Below, piece after piece: positions 6,060 through 12,914 of a DNA stretch of 13,034 nucleotides. The stretch covers positions 1 through 13,034 of the forward strand of contig SCRK01000061.1 in the NCBI GenBank assembly GCA_004298075.1. Direction: 5' to 3'. The DNA comes from a bacterium. GTDB taxonomy: Bacteria; Omnitrophota; Gorgyraeia; Gygaellales; Profunditerraquicolaceae. The first letter of the stretch is position 1, and each line of letters begins with the position of its first letter. The notes beneath the pieces were generated by a model that was not told where the DNA came from, ran no database searches, and saw only the letters and a program-made list of their open reading frames with translations. The translations under genes were made by a program, and so were the position numbers.

Positions 6060-6749
6060 ATGGGGGTTAGGGGATTAGAGAAATTTAATAAGGTTTTGCG
6101 CTTGGGTATCAAGTTTATGAAACAACTTGATGGAAGAAATACTAAAACCCCTTATGAGGAATTTCTGGGAATGTGTTTAAGTGGCAATAATAGAATTTTA
6201 TCATCAATAAAATTACTTTACATGTTTAATTTTCCCGAAGACGGTACGACCTTATCAAGGAATCTTTTAGAGTTACTTATTGATCTAGAGTATATAAGAT
6301 TAGATAAAACAAGGGCAGGAGAATTTATTGATTTTACTCATTTTAAAATGGCAAGCATATATCCTAATTCAGAGCCATTTGAATATGGTTCACAATTTAA
6401 GAATAAAGTTAGATGGTCTCAAGTACCGTTTGAGAAAATGCTGGAAGATGTTGGTTCTGAAAACCCAGAAGTGGCAAAAGTTTTTAAAGAACTTTATAAG
6501 AATTTATGCATGTTTAGTCATCCTTCGGCATTAGGTTTAAGTATGCGACTAGGTTTATGTAAAGGTGATTACGGAAGGCATAAGAAGATGAGAAAGGATT
6601 TAAAGAAAATTTTAGGTGACTGCAGCCCAATATTAGCGCTTATGATTTTAGATAGGATTAATAAGGAATTTAACTTAGGAAATGAGAGAGATATAGAACG
6701 AATATTCGAATGTCTCCCCTATGAACATACAAAGCTTAGAATGTGTTAA
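6060..6749 (+). CDS. DUF5677-like protein (229 aa)
   Basis: An all-helical soluble protein resembling the DUF5677 family. It has an RNLLELLIDLEYI segment (residues 67-79), a central W (W119) and a late helix with CMFSHPSALG (H154), matching the pattern of an R/E helix followed by a conserved Ser-His-Pro. These features recall HEPN-like helical bundles, and DUF5677 proteins occur often in defence and mobile islands, but no activity is known to me. The ATG at 6060 has AGGG at 6048-6051. An ATG at 6053 is in another frame. The stop (6747-6749) is one base before the likely start of the PLD gene, so the two are probably co-translated. Confidence 0.65.
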   Translation: MGVRGLEKFNKVLRLGIKFMKQLDGRNTKTPYEEFLGMCLSGNNRILSSIKLLYMFNFPEDGTTLSRNLLELLIDLEYIRLDKTRAGEFIDFTHFKMASIYPNSEPFEYGSQFKNKVRWSQVPFEKMLEDVGSENPEVAKVFKELYKNLCMFSHPSALGLSMRLGLCKGDYGRHKKMRKDLKKILGDCSPILALMILDRINKEFNLGNERDIERIFECLPYEHTKLRMC

Positions 6750-6750
6750 A

Positions 6751-8250
6751 ATGAAAAGATGTCTAATCATTTTTTTAGTAACCCTTGTTGTTTTAGGAAT
6801 AACGGCAAGGGCTTTTTGTTATCAAGCGGACATAATCGATATTAGTGGGGGTAAATACTTTCCTGCTGTAAACGAGGAAATTGCAAAAGCACAGAAGTCA
6901 ATAAATGTAGTAATGTTTGCTATGGAATCATCTTTAACAAGGCCGGATTCAAAGCCCAATAAGCTTATAGACGCGCTTATTGGGGCAAAGAATAGAGGAG
7001 TAGATGTAGAAGTTATTTTAGATCAAAATGTAGATTTTGTGCAGCGAAGGAATGTAAACGATTGGGAAAACAAAATCAAAAGCACAAGGGCTTATAAACG
7101 CCTCAAAGAGGCCGGGATAAAGGTTTATTACGATGAGCCTGCAAGATATACCCACGCTAAAGCCGTCATTATAGATAAGAGAATAGTTATTTTAGGAAGC
7201 ACAAACTGGACCGAAGCCTCATTTGATAACAATATTGAAACAAGTGTTTTGATTAATTCAACAAAGTTAGCAAATGAAATCCTAACTTACTTAAAGACCA
7301 TAAAAATAGATACAAAAATAGACGAATATATTGACTCAATTGGGCCATCTATACCTATAAGCTGGGAGTTTATGCAGAATCCAAAGTTTGCGCCCCTTTT
7401 GGTGAAAAATCAGGCTGAAAGGGCTTTTGATATTTATTTGTATCTGCTTTGGAAGTTTGACGGAAATCCGCAAGGTAAATTAACGCTCTTTTACGATGAC
7501 CTTGCCAAATATCTTGGAATTCATGAAGGCTGGGTAATTACAGATTACAGAAGGCAGATTATAAAAGTATTCAGGAAACTAGAGCAGCAATATAAATTTA
7601 TTAAGTTTGAGCCGCGTTATGCCAAGGAAGCGACAATAACGCTGCTTAATTATATTGAACCCGGTAAAGTTTATGAAATACCCGAAGGGCAATATTTTGA
7701 TTTTCCCGATGATTATTTTAATCTGGGCTGGAACAAGGAATTGTTTTTAAGGGCTAAATTCTGTTATTTAATAAATCTCGCTAATACCGATATAAGCGAT
7801 ATCAAGCCCTATTGGTCAAAAAGCGTAACAACGATAACCAAGCAATTTGGAGATATAGGTCAGGATGTGATAAGTAAAGGGATGGGGGAGTTAAGGAGAA
7901 AGAAACTACTTGAAGTAAGATATGATGAATTGTCCGGCAAAGTTTATGAACAAAGAAGGCCAAAGATGTATAAGCTCTTAAAGCTCTATGACCCAAAAGC
8001 CCTAGAATTAAGACTGAAAGGCATAGAAGATAAATATGGTAAAGAGGCATACGCCAAAGCAAGAAGATATACCGAAATAGTCTTTGAAGAAAATAATCCT
8101 GAAGTAATAGAGGATATAATCCTAAAGACAAAAGAATATGGAGCAAAAGAAATAAGAAGAGCGTTTGGCGAAGTTGCTCGGAAGAATATAGATAACCCTA
8201 AAAGAACCTATCTTTATGTAACAAGAATATTAAAAAGAGCAAATGATTAG
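6751..8250 (+). CDS. PLD-family (HKD) nuclease-like protein with N-terminal signal/anchor and long helical C-terminus
   Basis: A 499-aa protein. The ATG at 6751 was preferred over 6721 because it directly begins a signal peptide or anchor (MKRCLIIFLVTLVVLGITA) and sits one base after the upstream stop. Residues 26-175 form one PLD-like unit: INVVMFAMES, GVDVEVILDQN, then H135-A-K137...D142 and GSTNW (149-153), with E163 in FDNNIETSV. This is the arrangement of Nuc-type phosphodiesterases, which act as dimers of single HKD domains. Residues ~190-499 are not PLD; they look like winged-helix and helical segments (FYDDLAKYLGIHEGWVITDYRR; MGELRRKKLLEVRYDE; PKRTYLYVTRILKR), reminiscent of replication-initiator or regulator proteins. 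The combination of an export signal with DNA-binding-like domains is odd. It could be a membrane-anchored DNA-processing protein. Confidence 0.75.
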   Translation: MKRCLIIFLVTLVVLGITARAFCYQADIIDISGGKYFPAVNEEIAKAQKSINVVMFAMESSLTRPDSKPNKLIDALIGAKNRGVDVEVILDQNVDFVQRRNVNDWENKIKSTRAYKRLKEAGIKVYYDEPARYTHAKAVIIDKRIVILGSTNWTEASFDNNIETSVLINSTKLANEILTYLKTIKIDTKIDEYIDSIGPSIPISWEFMQNPKFAPLLVKNQAERAFDIYLYLLWKFDGNPQGKLTLFYDDLAKYLGIHEGWVITDYRRQIIKVFRKLEQQYKFIKFEPRYAKEATITLLNYIEPGKVYEIPEGQYFDFPDDYFNLGWNKELFLRAKFCYLINLANTDISDIKPYWSKSVTTITKQFGDIGQDVISKGMGELRRKKLLEVRYDELSGKVYEQRRPKMYKLLKLYDPKALELRLKGIEDKYGKEAYAKARRYTEIVFEENNPEVIEDIILKTKEYGAKEIRRAFGEVARKNIDNPKRTYLYVTRILKRAND

Positions 8251-8258
8251 GAGGAAAA

Positions 8259-8552
8259 ATGGGGTATGAATGCATAGCAAATAAATTCCAACAATATTTA
8301 AGTAAAATTAATAAAATTTCAGAGGACAAATGCTGTATTTGCAACAGGACGTCCGAAGAACTTAAGAAAAATTTCTATGAATATACCAAAAATAATGTTG
8401 GAGTTGTAACTGAATCTGATTTGGACGAAATTTTTCTATTAAGTTATAAAACTAATCGTCCTGTATGTTTTGCTTGCTATTATGGAATTAAACAAAATCC
8501 AGAACTGATCAGGGGAATTTTAGAAAAGCATGAAAATGAGATATGGGATTAA
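8259..8552 (+). CDS. Small protein with two CxxC motifs (possible zinc binding)
   Basis: A 97-aa soluble protein with a strong ribosome site (AGGAGG) 5 nt before ATG 8259. Cysteines are paired as C25-x2-C28 (CCIC) and C70-x2-C73 (CFAC), 41 residues apart, which suggests one zinc site joining the two ends of the chain, as in HNH-like or ribbon folds. No HNH histidines are evident, so nuclease activity is not claimed. It starts 8 bp after the PLD stop and overlaps the YiiX-like gene by 23 bp, indicating one operon. No family name is recognised. Confidence 0.7.
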   Translation: MGYECIANKFQQYLSKINKISEDKCCICNRTSEELKKNFYEYTKNNVGVVTESDLDEIFLLSYKTNRPVCFACYYGIKQNPELIRGILEKHENEIWD

Positions 8553-9126
8553 ATTACATAAACTAGAGGATAAGTCCCTAAACTTGAATAGACTTAATCC
8601 TAATTTTCTCAAAATCGGCTATGTAATTCTTGCTGCTACGCATAAGCCAGCAATTCAGGCTTTTCAGCGCAAAGCCGGATACGGGGAAAGCGCCAAATGG
8701 ACTCACGTTGCCGGCAGTATCGGAGGTTATGACACAGTAGAGGCAGCAGTTCCAAGATCAAGAGTAGTTAATCTTCAAAAGGAATATGTGGATAAGGGGA
8801 TTGAGATTAAGGTTATGCGTAGAAAGTGGCAAGATGAACGCAAGCGCTACAAAATTGCTCTTTGGTGGGCCACGATGAACAACTTGCCTTATGACGCGTT
8901 ACAGTTCTTTTGGTTTCCTTTATCCATATTCTGTGCTAAAATTGGATTAATTCTGCATAGATTATTCAGCAGTAATAAAAGATTTATCTGTTCTGAATTG
9001 ATAGCAACGGGATTTTACAAGGAAGGCGATTATCTCTTTAATAAATCGCAACAAGACGTTCTTCCCGCCGACTTTGATAATCCTGTTTTGTTTGAAGAAA
9101 TAAAAGATATTTGGAGGAAATCATGA
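8530..9126 (+). CDS. YiiX/YaeF-like permuted papain-fold hydrolase (NlpC/P60 superfamily)
   Basis: A 198-aa protein whose motif order is that of permuted NlpC/P60 enzymes: His first (H59 in WTHVAGSIGG), an acidic residue shortly after (E71 in TVEAAVPRSRVV), and Cys last (C154 in RFICSELIA), followed by LPADF near the C-terminus. Such enzymes hydrolyse amide or thioester bonds in peptidoglycan or lipid-linked substrates; the substrate here is unknown. The segment WFPLSIFCAKIGLILHRLF (128-146) is hydrophobic and may touch the membrane. There is no signal peptide. The gene starts inside the preceding one, and its stop TGA overlaps the next start as ATGA (9123-9126). An in-frame ATG at 8536 is an alternative start. 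Confidence 0.75.
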   Translation: MKMRYGIKLHKLEDKSLNLNRLNPNFLKIGYVILAATHKPAIQAFQRKAGYGESAKWTHVAGSIGGYDTVEAAVPRSRVVNLQKEYVDKGIEIKVMRRKWQDERKRYKIALWWATMNNLPYDALQFFWFPLSIFCAKIGLILHRLFSSNKRFICSELIATGFYKEGDYLFNKSQQDVLPADFDNPVLFEEIKDIWRKS

Positions 9127-9443
9127 AAATAGGAGTTATTATCTCAAGTAACGATGCCGAAACTTGCTGGAATGCACTGCGCTATGCTAATTTTTGCCTC
9201 GGCCAAAATGATGAGGTTAAAGTGTTTTTAACCGGCAAGGGTGTTGAGTATCAGAAAATAAGCACGGATAAATTCAACACCATTGAGCAAGCAGAGAAAC
9301 TTTTGCAGTCCGGCGGTAGAATCCTTGCCTGTGGTACCTGCATCAAGTCCCGAAGTCAAGAAGGCAACGAGATGTGCCCTATTAATACCATGAAGGACAT
9401 GTATGAGATTATCAAAGAAAGTGATAAGGTCGTAACTTTTTAG
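9123..9443 (+). CDS. DsrE-family protein
   Basis: A 106-aa Rossmann-like protein of the DsrE/DsrF/YchN type, families linked to sulfur relay or small-molecule signalling. It begins MKIGVIISSNDAETCWNALRYANF, contains VKVFLTGKGVE and ends in the cysteine motif ACGTC (C70, C73)...EMCPINTM (C85). The start at 9123 is supported by GGAGGAAA immediately upstream; the frame is open to 9111, but those codons lie inside the preceding gene's end. It overlaps the YiiX-like gene by 4 bp (ATGA) and is the last gene of this co-oriented run. The cysteines suggest thiol chemistry, possibly persulfide transfer; no partner (DsrF, DsrH, TusE) is in the window. Confidence 0.85.
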   Translation: MKIGVIISSNDAETCWNALRYANFCLGQNDEVKVFLTGKGVEYQKISTDKFNTIEQAEKLLQSGGRILACGTCIKSRSQEGNEMCPINTMKDMYEIIKESDKVVTF

Positions 9444-9655
9444 CAAGAAATATCAGCCAACTCTTTGTATAGGGAATCTGCCTCCTCGCTCATGCACTAG
9501 TTGTGAAACTCGCCCAATAGGAAAGTTTGATTTCCTATAGATACTACTTCAGTTACCCCCTTTTATTTTCTCGTCCTTGCAAAAACATCTTTCTTTTTTG
9601 CTCACCTGATCAATTATCTTTATTCAGTCACTCTTCCCCTGAAAGTCCCTCACTT
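9444..9655. other. Non-coding, pyrimidine-rich spacer before the pilin array
   Basis: No gene seen. A hairpin ATAGGAAA-GTTTGA-TTTCCTAT (9517-9538, perfect 8-bp stem), about 75 bp after the dsrE-like stop, may help end that operon, but it lacks a T tract. From about 9540 the plus strand becomes strongly T/C-rich and G-poor up to the first pilin promoter, a pattern repeated before the other pilin genes. TGAAAGTCCC at 9640-9649 is the first copy of a box also found before pilins 2, 3 and 4. Confidence 0.6.
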
Positions 9656-9699
9656 CCCCGAAATTCCGCTTGACAAAATCGGGGGGGGGGGGGTAAACT
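9656..9699 (+). promoter_or_regulatory. Pilin 1 promoter with G13 tract in the spacer
   Basis: -35 TTGACA at 9670-9675 (perfect), G tract 9681-9693 (13 G), -10-like TAAACT at 9694-9699, spacer 18 nt, near the 17-nt optimum. CCCCGA (9656-9661) can pair with TCGGGG (9679-9684), placing the -35 in a 17-nt loop. The predicted transcription start is near 9706. Confidence 0.65.
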
Positions 9700-9763
9700 A
9701 GTAACTAGCGCTAGCATGGTCAAACCTTCAACAACTACACAAAAAATAAAAGGCAAGCACCAG

Positions 9764-10252
9764 ATGAACAAAGATTTTATTCCCCAGTCACAATTATCAA
9801 CCAAATCTTTTACTTTAATTGAACTCATCGTCGTTATCATCATTGTTGGAATACTGGCGGCACTGGGTATAAGTCAATACAGTAAGATGGTGGAAAAAGG
9901 AAGGGAGGCCGAAGCAAAGTCCGGCTTAGGGCTAATGCGTACTCTTGTCCGTGAGTATAGGTTAGCCAATGGCTCTATTGCCGGAGCGTCGAATGCTGAT
10001 GTGGGTGTTGGCCCGAATGCGGATCAACTTCCTGATTCCTGCAAGGCCACGCATTGGTTTCGTTTTCAGTTATTCACCGGAGTTGATAGTTGGGCTGTTG
10101 CAGCGTTTCGGTGTATGTCTGGTGGGAAGACCCCGAGCTATCCGGCGGGATATACGGTTGCATTCCAGTCTGATGGAAACGGGGAGAATGAATTCTGGGT
10201 ATGTGCCAGTTCGTCAGGGTATGGGTGGGCTACTGGAGGCGTGTGTCCTTAA
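9764..10252 (+). CDS. Type IV pilin-like prepilin 1
   Basis: Class III signal peptide protein, 162 aa. The leader MNKDFIPQSQLSTKS is followed by FTLIELIVVIIIVGILAALG, the hydrophobic N-terminal helix of type IV pilins and pseudopilins with Glu5. The prepilin peptidase would cut before Phe; the -1 residue is Ser instead of the usual Gly. The helix continues QYSKMVEKGREAEAKSGLGLM, followed by a beta-type globular domain with four Cys and the motif RCMSGGKTP shared by all complete pilins here. Start 9764 is chosen because the leader aligns with that of pilin 3 (MKREFISTSKSPIKSF) and AAAAGG lies upstream; the frame is also open to an ATG at 9716. The gene is driven by the nearest-to-optimal G-tract promoter of the array. 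Confidence 0.88.
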   Translation: MNKDFIPQSQLSTKSFTLIELIVVIIIVGILAALGISQYSKMVEKGREAEAKSGLGLMRTLVREYRLANGSIAGASNADVGVGPNADQLPDSCKATHWFRFQLFTGVDSWAVAAFRCMSGGKTPSYPAGYTVAFQSDGNGENEFWVCASSSGYGWATGGVCP

Positions 10253-10586
10253 CGGACCGTTATGGGGTTGTCTTCATAAGTCATCTGTTATGTTAGGGAG
10301 TGTCAAGTTTTATTGCATAATAGACTGTTAACTTTTTAATCCTTTTAACTTCTGTTATTCGTGGAAACCGCAAAAAAATATTGCTCAATCGTTTTTTCGC
10401 TTTTGCTTCCGTTTTTCTTTTAATCCCTAAAATATAGTGGCGAATCTTCAATAATTTGCTATCTTCCCTGCTGTTTCTGCTCGTTCAAATCCCTCGCAAT
10501 TACTTAGCCACGCCCCCCCAGTAGAAAGCTCTATTTGAAAGCTCAGAAAGCCCCTCTCCCATCAGCCCCCACCACACAAATTTTGA
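10253..10586. other. Non-coding C/T-rich spacer between pilins 1 and 2
   Basis: No gene seen. A short palindrome TAACGGACCGTTA spans the pilin 1 stop (10250-10262). From about 10335 the plus strand is C/T-rich and G-poor. GCGAATCTTCA (about 10440) recurs before pilin 4 (about 12777), with similar flanking bases. A C7 run is at 10513-10519, and AGAAAGCTC and TGAAAGCTC boxes follow. The high C over G content of untranslated RNA would suit Rho-dependent termination. Confidence 0.55.
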
Positions 10587-10611
10587 TTGACAAATACGGG
10601 GGGGGTAAACT
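10587..10611 (+). promoter_or_regulatory. Pilin 2 promoter with G8 tract (short spacer)
   Basis: -35 TTGACA at 10587-10592, G tract 10598-10605 (8 G), -10-like TAAACT at 10606-10611, spacer only 13 nt. This is four short of the optimum, so the promoter is predicted weak or off in this assembly. The C-run partner seen at the other copies is degraded here. TAAACT through the start codon and first codons (36 nt, 10606-10641) is identical to the pilin 4 copy. Confidence 0.6.
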
Positions 10612-10633
10612 AATGAAAAAGGGGAAAGAGCAA

Positions 10634-11086
10634 ATGAGGCGTAGTTTCACGCTTATTGAGCTGATCGTAGTCATAATAATTGTTGGAATTCTGGCAGCTA
10701 TGGGAATTAGTCAATACAGTAAAATGGTAGAAAAGTCACGAGGCGCTGAGGCAAGGATGATTTTAGGAACTATAACTAAGTTTGCATATGAATACTGGAT
10801 TACAAATGGAACAATAGCTCCGATAACAAATGCGGACGTCAATATCGGCACAACATCAGATTCGATTCCGTCCACTTGTAGGTCATCTTATTATTTTAGT
10901 TATGCCATAGGTGCATCAGGTTCAAATCGGATTTCTGCGACCGCGTATAGGTGCACAACAGGAGGTAAAACTCCACAGAGTACTTGTTCGGCAGGGAGTG
11001 ATTGTGATTTGTGTCTATGGGTGTATATGGATGGGTCAGGGTCTAATGTATGGGATAATTGTTATGGCGGTAAATCAAATTACTAG
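10634..11086 (+). CDS. Type IV pilin-like prepilin 2
   Basis: Prepilin of 150 aa starting MRRS|FTLIELIVVIIIVGILAAMG, with Ser at -1 and Glu5 present. Start 10634 was chosen because it leaves a compact leader and lies about 16 nt after the predicted transcription start. The in-frame ATG at 10613 lies 1 nt after the -10 box and would be outside the transcript, and the frame open to 10535 translates the promoter itself. The helix continues QYSKMVEKSRGAEARMILGTI. The globular domain has TNADVNIG, RCTTGGKTP and at least six Cys, including an extra cluster (STCSAGSDCDLC) not seen in pilins 1 and 3. The promoter spacing suggests low expression in this state. Confidence 0.88.
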   Translation: MRRSFTLIELIVVIIIVGILAAMGISQYSKMVEKSRGAEARMILGTITKFAYEYWITNGTIAPITNADVNIGTTSDSIPSTCRSSYYFSYAIGASGSNRISATAYRCTTGGKTPQSTCSAGSDCDLCLWVYMDGSGSNVWDNCYGGKSNY

Positions 11087-11511
11087 TACAAAATGAGATT
11101 GTGATTATTTTGAAGAATAGTAAGGTAAGATTTATTTTGTCATGTTGAGAAAGGGCAAAAAATAAATCCGATTCCGCCATTCCCACGTTTTATAAATTTT
11201 TGCAGGGCAATTCCGTTTACAATAGCTCATGCCACCGTAGTTCATTCCAAAAAATAAGGGGAAAGTTTATCTATTCGTTTATCTCATGAAGCATGTCTTG
11301 GCTTATTCTCTAAGTGAGATTCCCGGTAGAGGTAATTCTTATGCGGTTTTCTACCAAATTTTGGTATAATGGGCTTCATTAGAACGGTTGAATTATAACC
11401 TTTATCTATGCCTCGGATGTAGTTTGAATTGACCATAGATGCTTCCAAAAAAGGGGTAAAGGTTTACAACTTACAATAGGTCTTATAGATTGGGGGAAGG
11501 AGGAATTTAAA
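11087..11511. other. Non-coding spacer with an extended -10 promoter
   Basis: No gene or pilin remnant is recognised over 425 bp. TGGTATAAT (TATAAT at 11365-11370, with the upstream TG of an extended -10) is the best promoter candidate for the 96-aa gene, leaving a leader of about 135 nt. No good -35 and no G tract are present, so this gene is controlled differently from the pilins. Confidence 0.5.
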
Positions 11512-11802
11512 ATGGAAGAACTAGGGATCATTATTTATATTTTGCGCGAGATCGTTCTTTGGAGTTGCATGCTGACCTTTTTTATGGGCCTGCTTTTGTT
11601 GGCCTACCGTAAGTATGATACCATTGAGACAAAGCTCGCCAAAGAGATAGGTGGCATACGCTATAAGATTTTCCCCAAGCTGGAGAGCAATATCTACACT
11701 TACCATGATCGGTTCCTTAAAAAGCGCAAGTTGCTCGGTTTGATCTGCATAGCTTACGCATTTATAGCCTTTTTTATCTTAAAACACGGCCCTTCTTCCT
11801 AA
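11512..11802 (+). CDS. Hypothetical small membrane protein (96 aa)
   Basis: Start ATG 11512 has AAGGAGG at 11497-11503, a strong ribosome site. The protein has two hydrophobic helices: residues about 8-32 (IYILREIVLWSCMLTFFMGL and on) and about 73-91 (KLLGLICIAYAFIAFFIL). They are separated by a charged, partly helical loop of 40 residues (YDTIETKLAKEIGGIRYKIF...HDRFLKKRK). It is predicted to be a hairpin-type inner-membrane protein. No family is recognised. It sits between pilin 2 and pilin 3, with its own promoter and no G tract. It may be a pilus accessory protein or simply a resident gene into which the pilin cassettes expanded. Confidence 0.75.
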   Translation: MEELGIIIYILREIVLWSCMLTFFMGLLLLAYRKYDTIETKLAKEIGGIRYKIFPKLESNIYTYHDRFLKKRKLLGLICIAYAFIAFFILKHGPSS

Positions 11803-11967
11803 GCCTATCCTTCAGGCCGTTTGCGCCCTCATTTAACCTTCTATCTAGCTATATTTCTTCTCTCACTACTTTCCCTTTTTTTATCCGTCTTGATCATTCA
11901 TCTGTAAGCAAAGGATTCTCGCCCTTCTAGAAAGCTCCCTTTAAAGGTTTAGAAATCCCCCCACCCT
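11803..11967. other. C/T-rich spacer before pilin 3
   Basis: No gene. The plus strand is pyrimidine-rich throughout. It contains the AGAAAGCTCCC box (about 11930-11940) shared with the other pilin upstream regions, and a C6 run (11957-11962) just before the promoter module. Confidence 0.55.
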
Positions 11968-12017
11968 CCCCCCCGAAATTCCCCTTGACAAAATCGGGGG
12001 GGGGGGGGGGGTAAACT
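11968..12017 (+). promoter_or_regulatory. Pilin 3 promoter with G16 tract
   Basis: -35 TTGACA 11985-11990, G tract 11996-12011 (16 G), -10-like TAAACT 12012-12017, spacer 21 nt, four longer than optimal. A 9-bp stem CCCCCCCGA (11968-11976)/TCGGGGGGG (11994-12002) encloses a 17-nt loop with the -35. The predicted transcription start near 12024 places AAGGAG at the very 5' end of the message. Confidence 0.65.
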
Positions 12018-12036
12018 AATGAAAAAGGAGTAGGCA

Positions 12037-12549
12037 ATGAAACGCGAGTTTATCTCCACATCAAAATCCCCAATCAAATCTTTTGATAAACCTAAAAATA
12101 TTCTACCAGAAAAAGAACATGGTTTTACCCTAATTGAACTAATCGTAGTCATAATCATCGTGGGAATCTTGGCTGCTGTGGGTATGACTCAATACTCCAG
12201 TATAGTTGAGAAGAGTCGTCTTGCTGAAGCTAAAATACGCTTAGGTACTATGCGCCAGCTTGCCTATGAATATTACCTGAATAATGGCACATTGGTTGGC
12301 ATACAAAATAGCGACGTAGGGGTGGATAATACCTGTTCATCCACCAGTTTCTATCAGTATTTAGTTGGGGGTGGTTCAACCGTTGTGAACATGTATGCCG
12401 TCAGGTGCACCAGCGGGGGAAAAACTCCGAACGCCTCCAGGGGCTACTCTTTCTTCCTCCATTATGGTGCAGACCCAGAAGTAAGCGAGTGGCACTGTTA
12501 TTGGAATGATGATGGTAATGAGCCATGTTTTGGCTATTCTCGGTGGTGA
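12037..12549 (+). CDS. Type IV pilin-like prepilin 3
   Basis: Prepilin of 170 aa with an unusually long 29-residue leader (MKREFISTSKSPIKSF..., ending EKEHG) before FTLIELIVVIIIVGILAAVG, with Gly at -1 and Glu5 present. The start is certain: the ATG at 12019 hits a stop after four codons, while 12037 has AAAGGAG 6 nt upstream. The first 16 leader residues resemble those of pilin 1, followed by ~13 extra residues. The helix TQYSSIVEKSRLAEAKIRLGTM leads into a globular domain with NSDVGV, RCTSGGKTP and four Cys, ending in an aromatic-rich tail (WHCYWNDDG...FGYSRW). The first part of the mature protein is nearly identical to pilin 4. Confidence 0.9.
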   Translation: MKREFISTSKSPIKSFDKPKNILPEKEHGFTLIELIVVIIIVGILAAVGMTQYSSIVEKSRLAEAKIRLGTMRQLAYEYYLNNGTLVGIQNSDVGVDNTCSSTSFYQYLVGGGSTVVNMYAVRCTSGGKTPNASRGYSFFLHYGADPEVSEWHCYWNDDGNEPCFGYSRW

Positions 12550-12865
12550 GGGTAGGTGCCCCCCCCAATCTGCTCTTTAGACTTTAGCTTCTTATAATAA
12601 CCTCTACGCAAGGCCGCGGCTTCTATCCCAGCTTATCTGATAAACTTACCCCAGAAATTCTGGTATTTATTACTTAACTCTTTCATTTCATTTTCTGCCT
12701 ACCGTTTTAAAATGACCGATTCTTTTATCTGCCCTCACCAGCTTTTTTAAATCCTTAATTCCTAAAAGCAGAATAGCGAATCTTCAGTGAACTTACTAGG
12801 AGTTCCTGTATTAGTTGCCACCCTCAAGCCAGAAACTGCCCTTTTGAAAGCTCCCCACCTACCCT
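12550..12865. other. Non-coding C/T-rich spacer between pilins 3 and 4
   Basis: No gene. A C8 run lies at 12559-12566 just after the pilin 3 stop. GCGAATCTTCA (about 12777) with neighbouring CCTAAAA matches the pilin 1-2 spacer. TGAAAGCTCCC is at about 12845-12855. The plus strand is again pyrimidine-rich. Confidence 0.55.
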
Positions 12866-12914
12866 CCCCCCGAAATTCCACTTGACAAAATCGGGGGGGG
12901 GGGGGGGGTAAACT
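12866..12914 (+). promoter_or_regulatory. Pilin 4 promoter with G16 tract
   Basis: -35 TTGACA 12882-12887, G tract 12893-12908 (16 G), -10-like TAAACT 12909-12914, spacer 21 nt. An 8-bp stem CCCCCCGA (12866-12873)/TCGGGGGG (12891-12898) encloses a 17-nt loop containing the -35. The predicted start of transcription is near 12921. Confidence 0.65.

Noticed and set aside
9628..9843. Minus-strand ORFs across the poly-G tracts (also 11949-12158 and 12762-12977)
   Set aside because: They read the G tract as poly-Pro and are antisense to the conserved pilin start, so similarity among them only mirrors the pilin repeats.
10535..10633. Upstream extension of pilin 2 through the G tract
   Set aside because: It would translate the -35, G tract and -10; the predicted transcript starts after them, and in the pilin 3 copy the equivalent upstream ATG meets a stop after four codons.
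9681..12908. G tracts as mere sequencing artefact
   Set aside because: Exact lengths may be wrong, but tracts recur at the same place in four copies between conserved flanks, so the feature is real even if counts are not.
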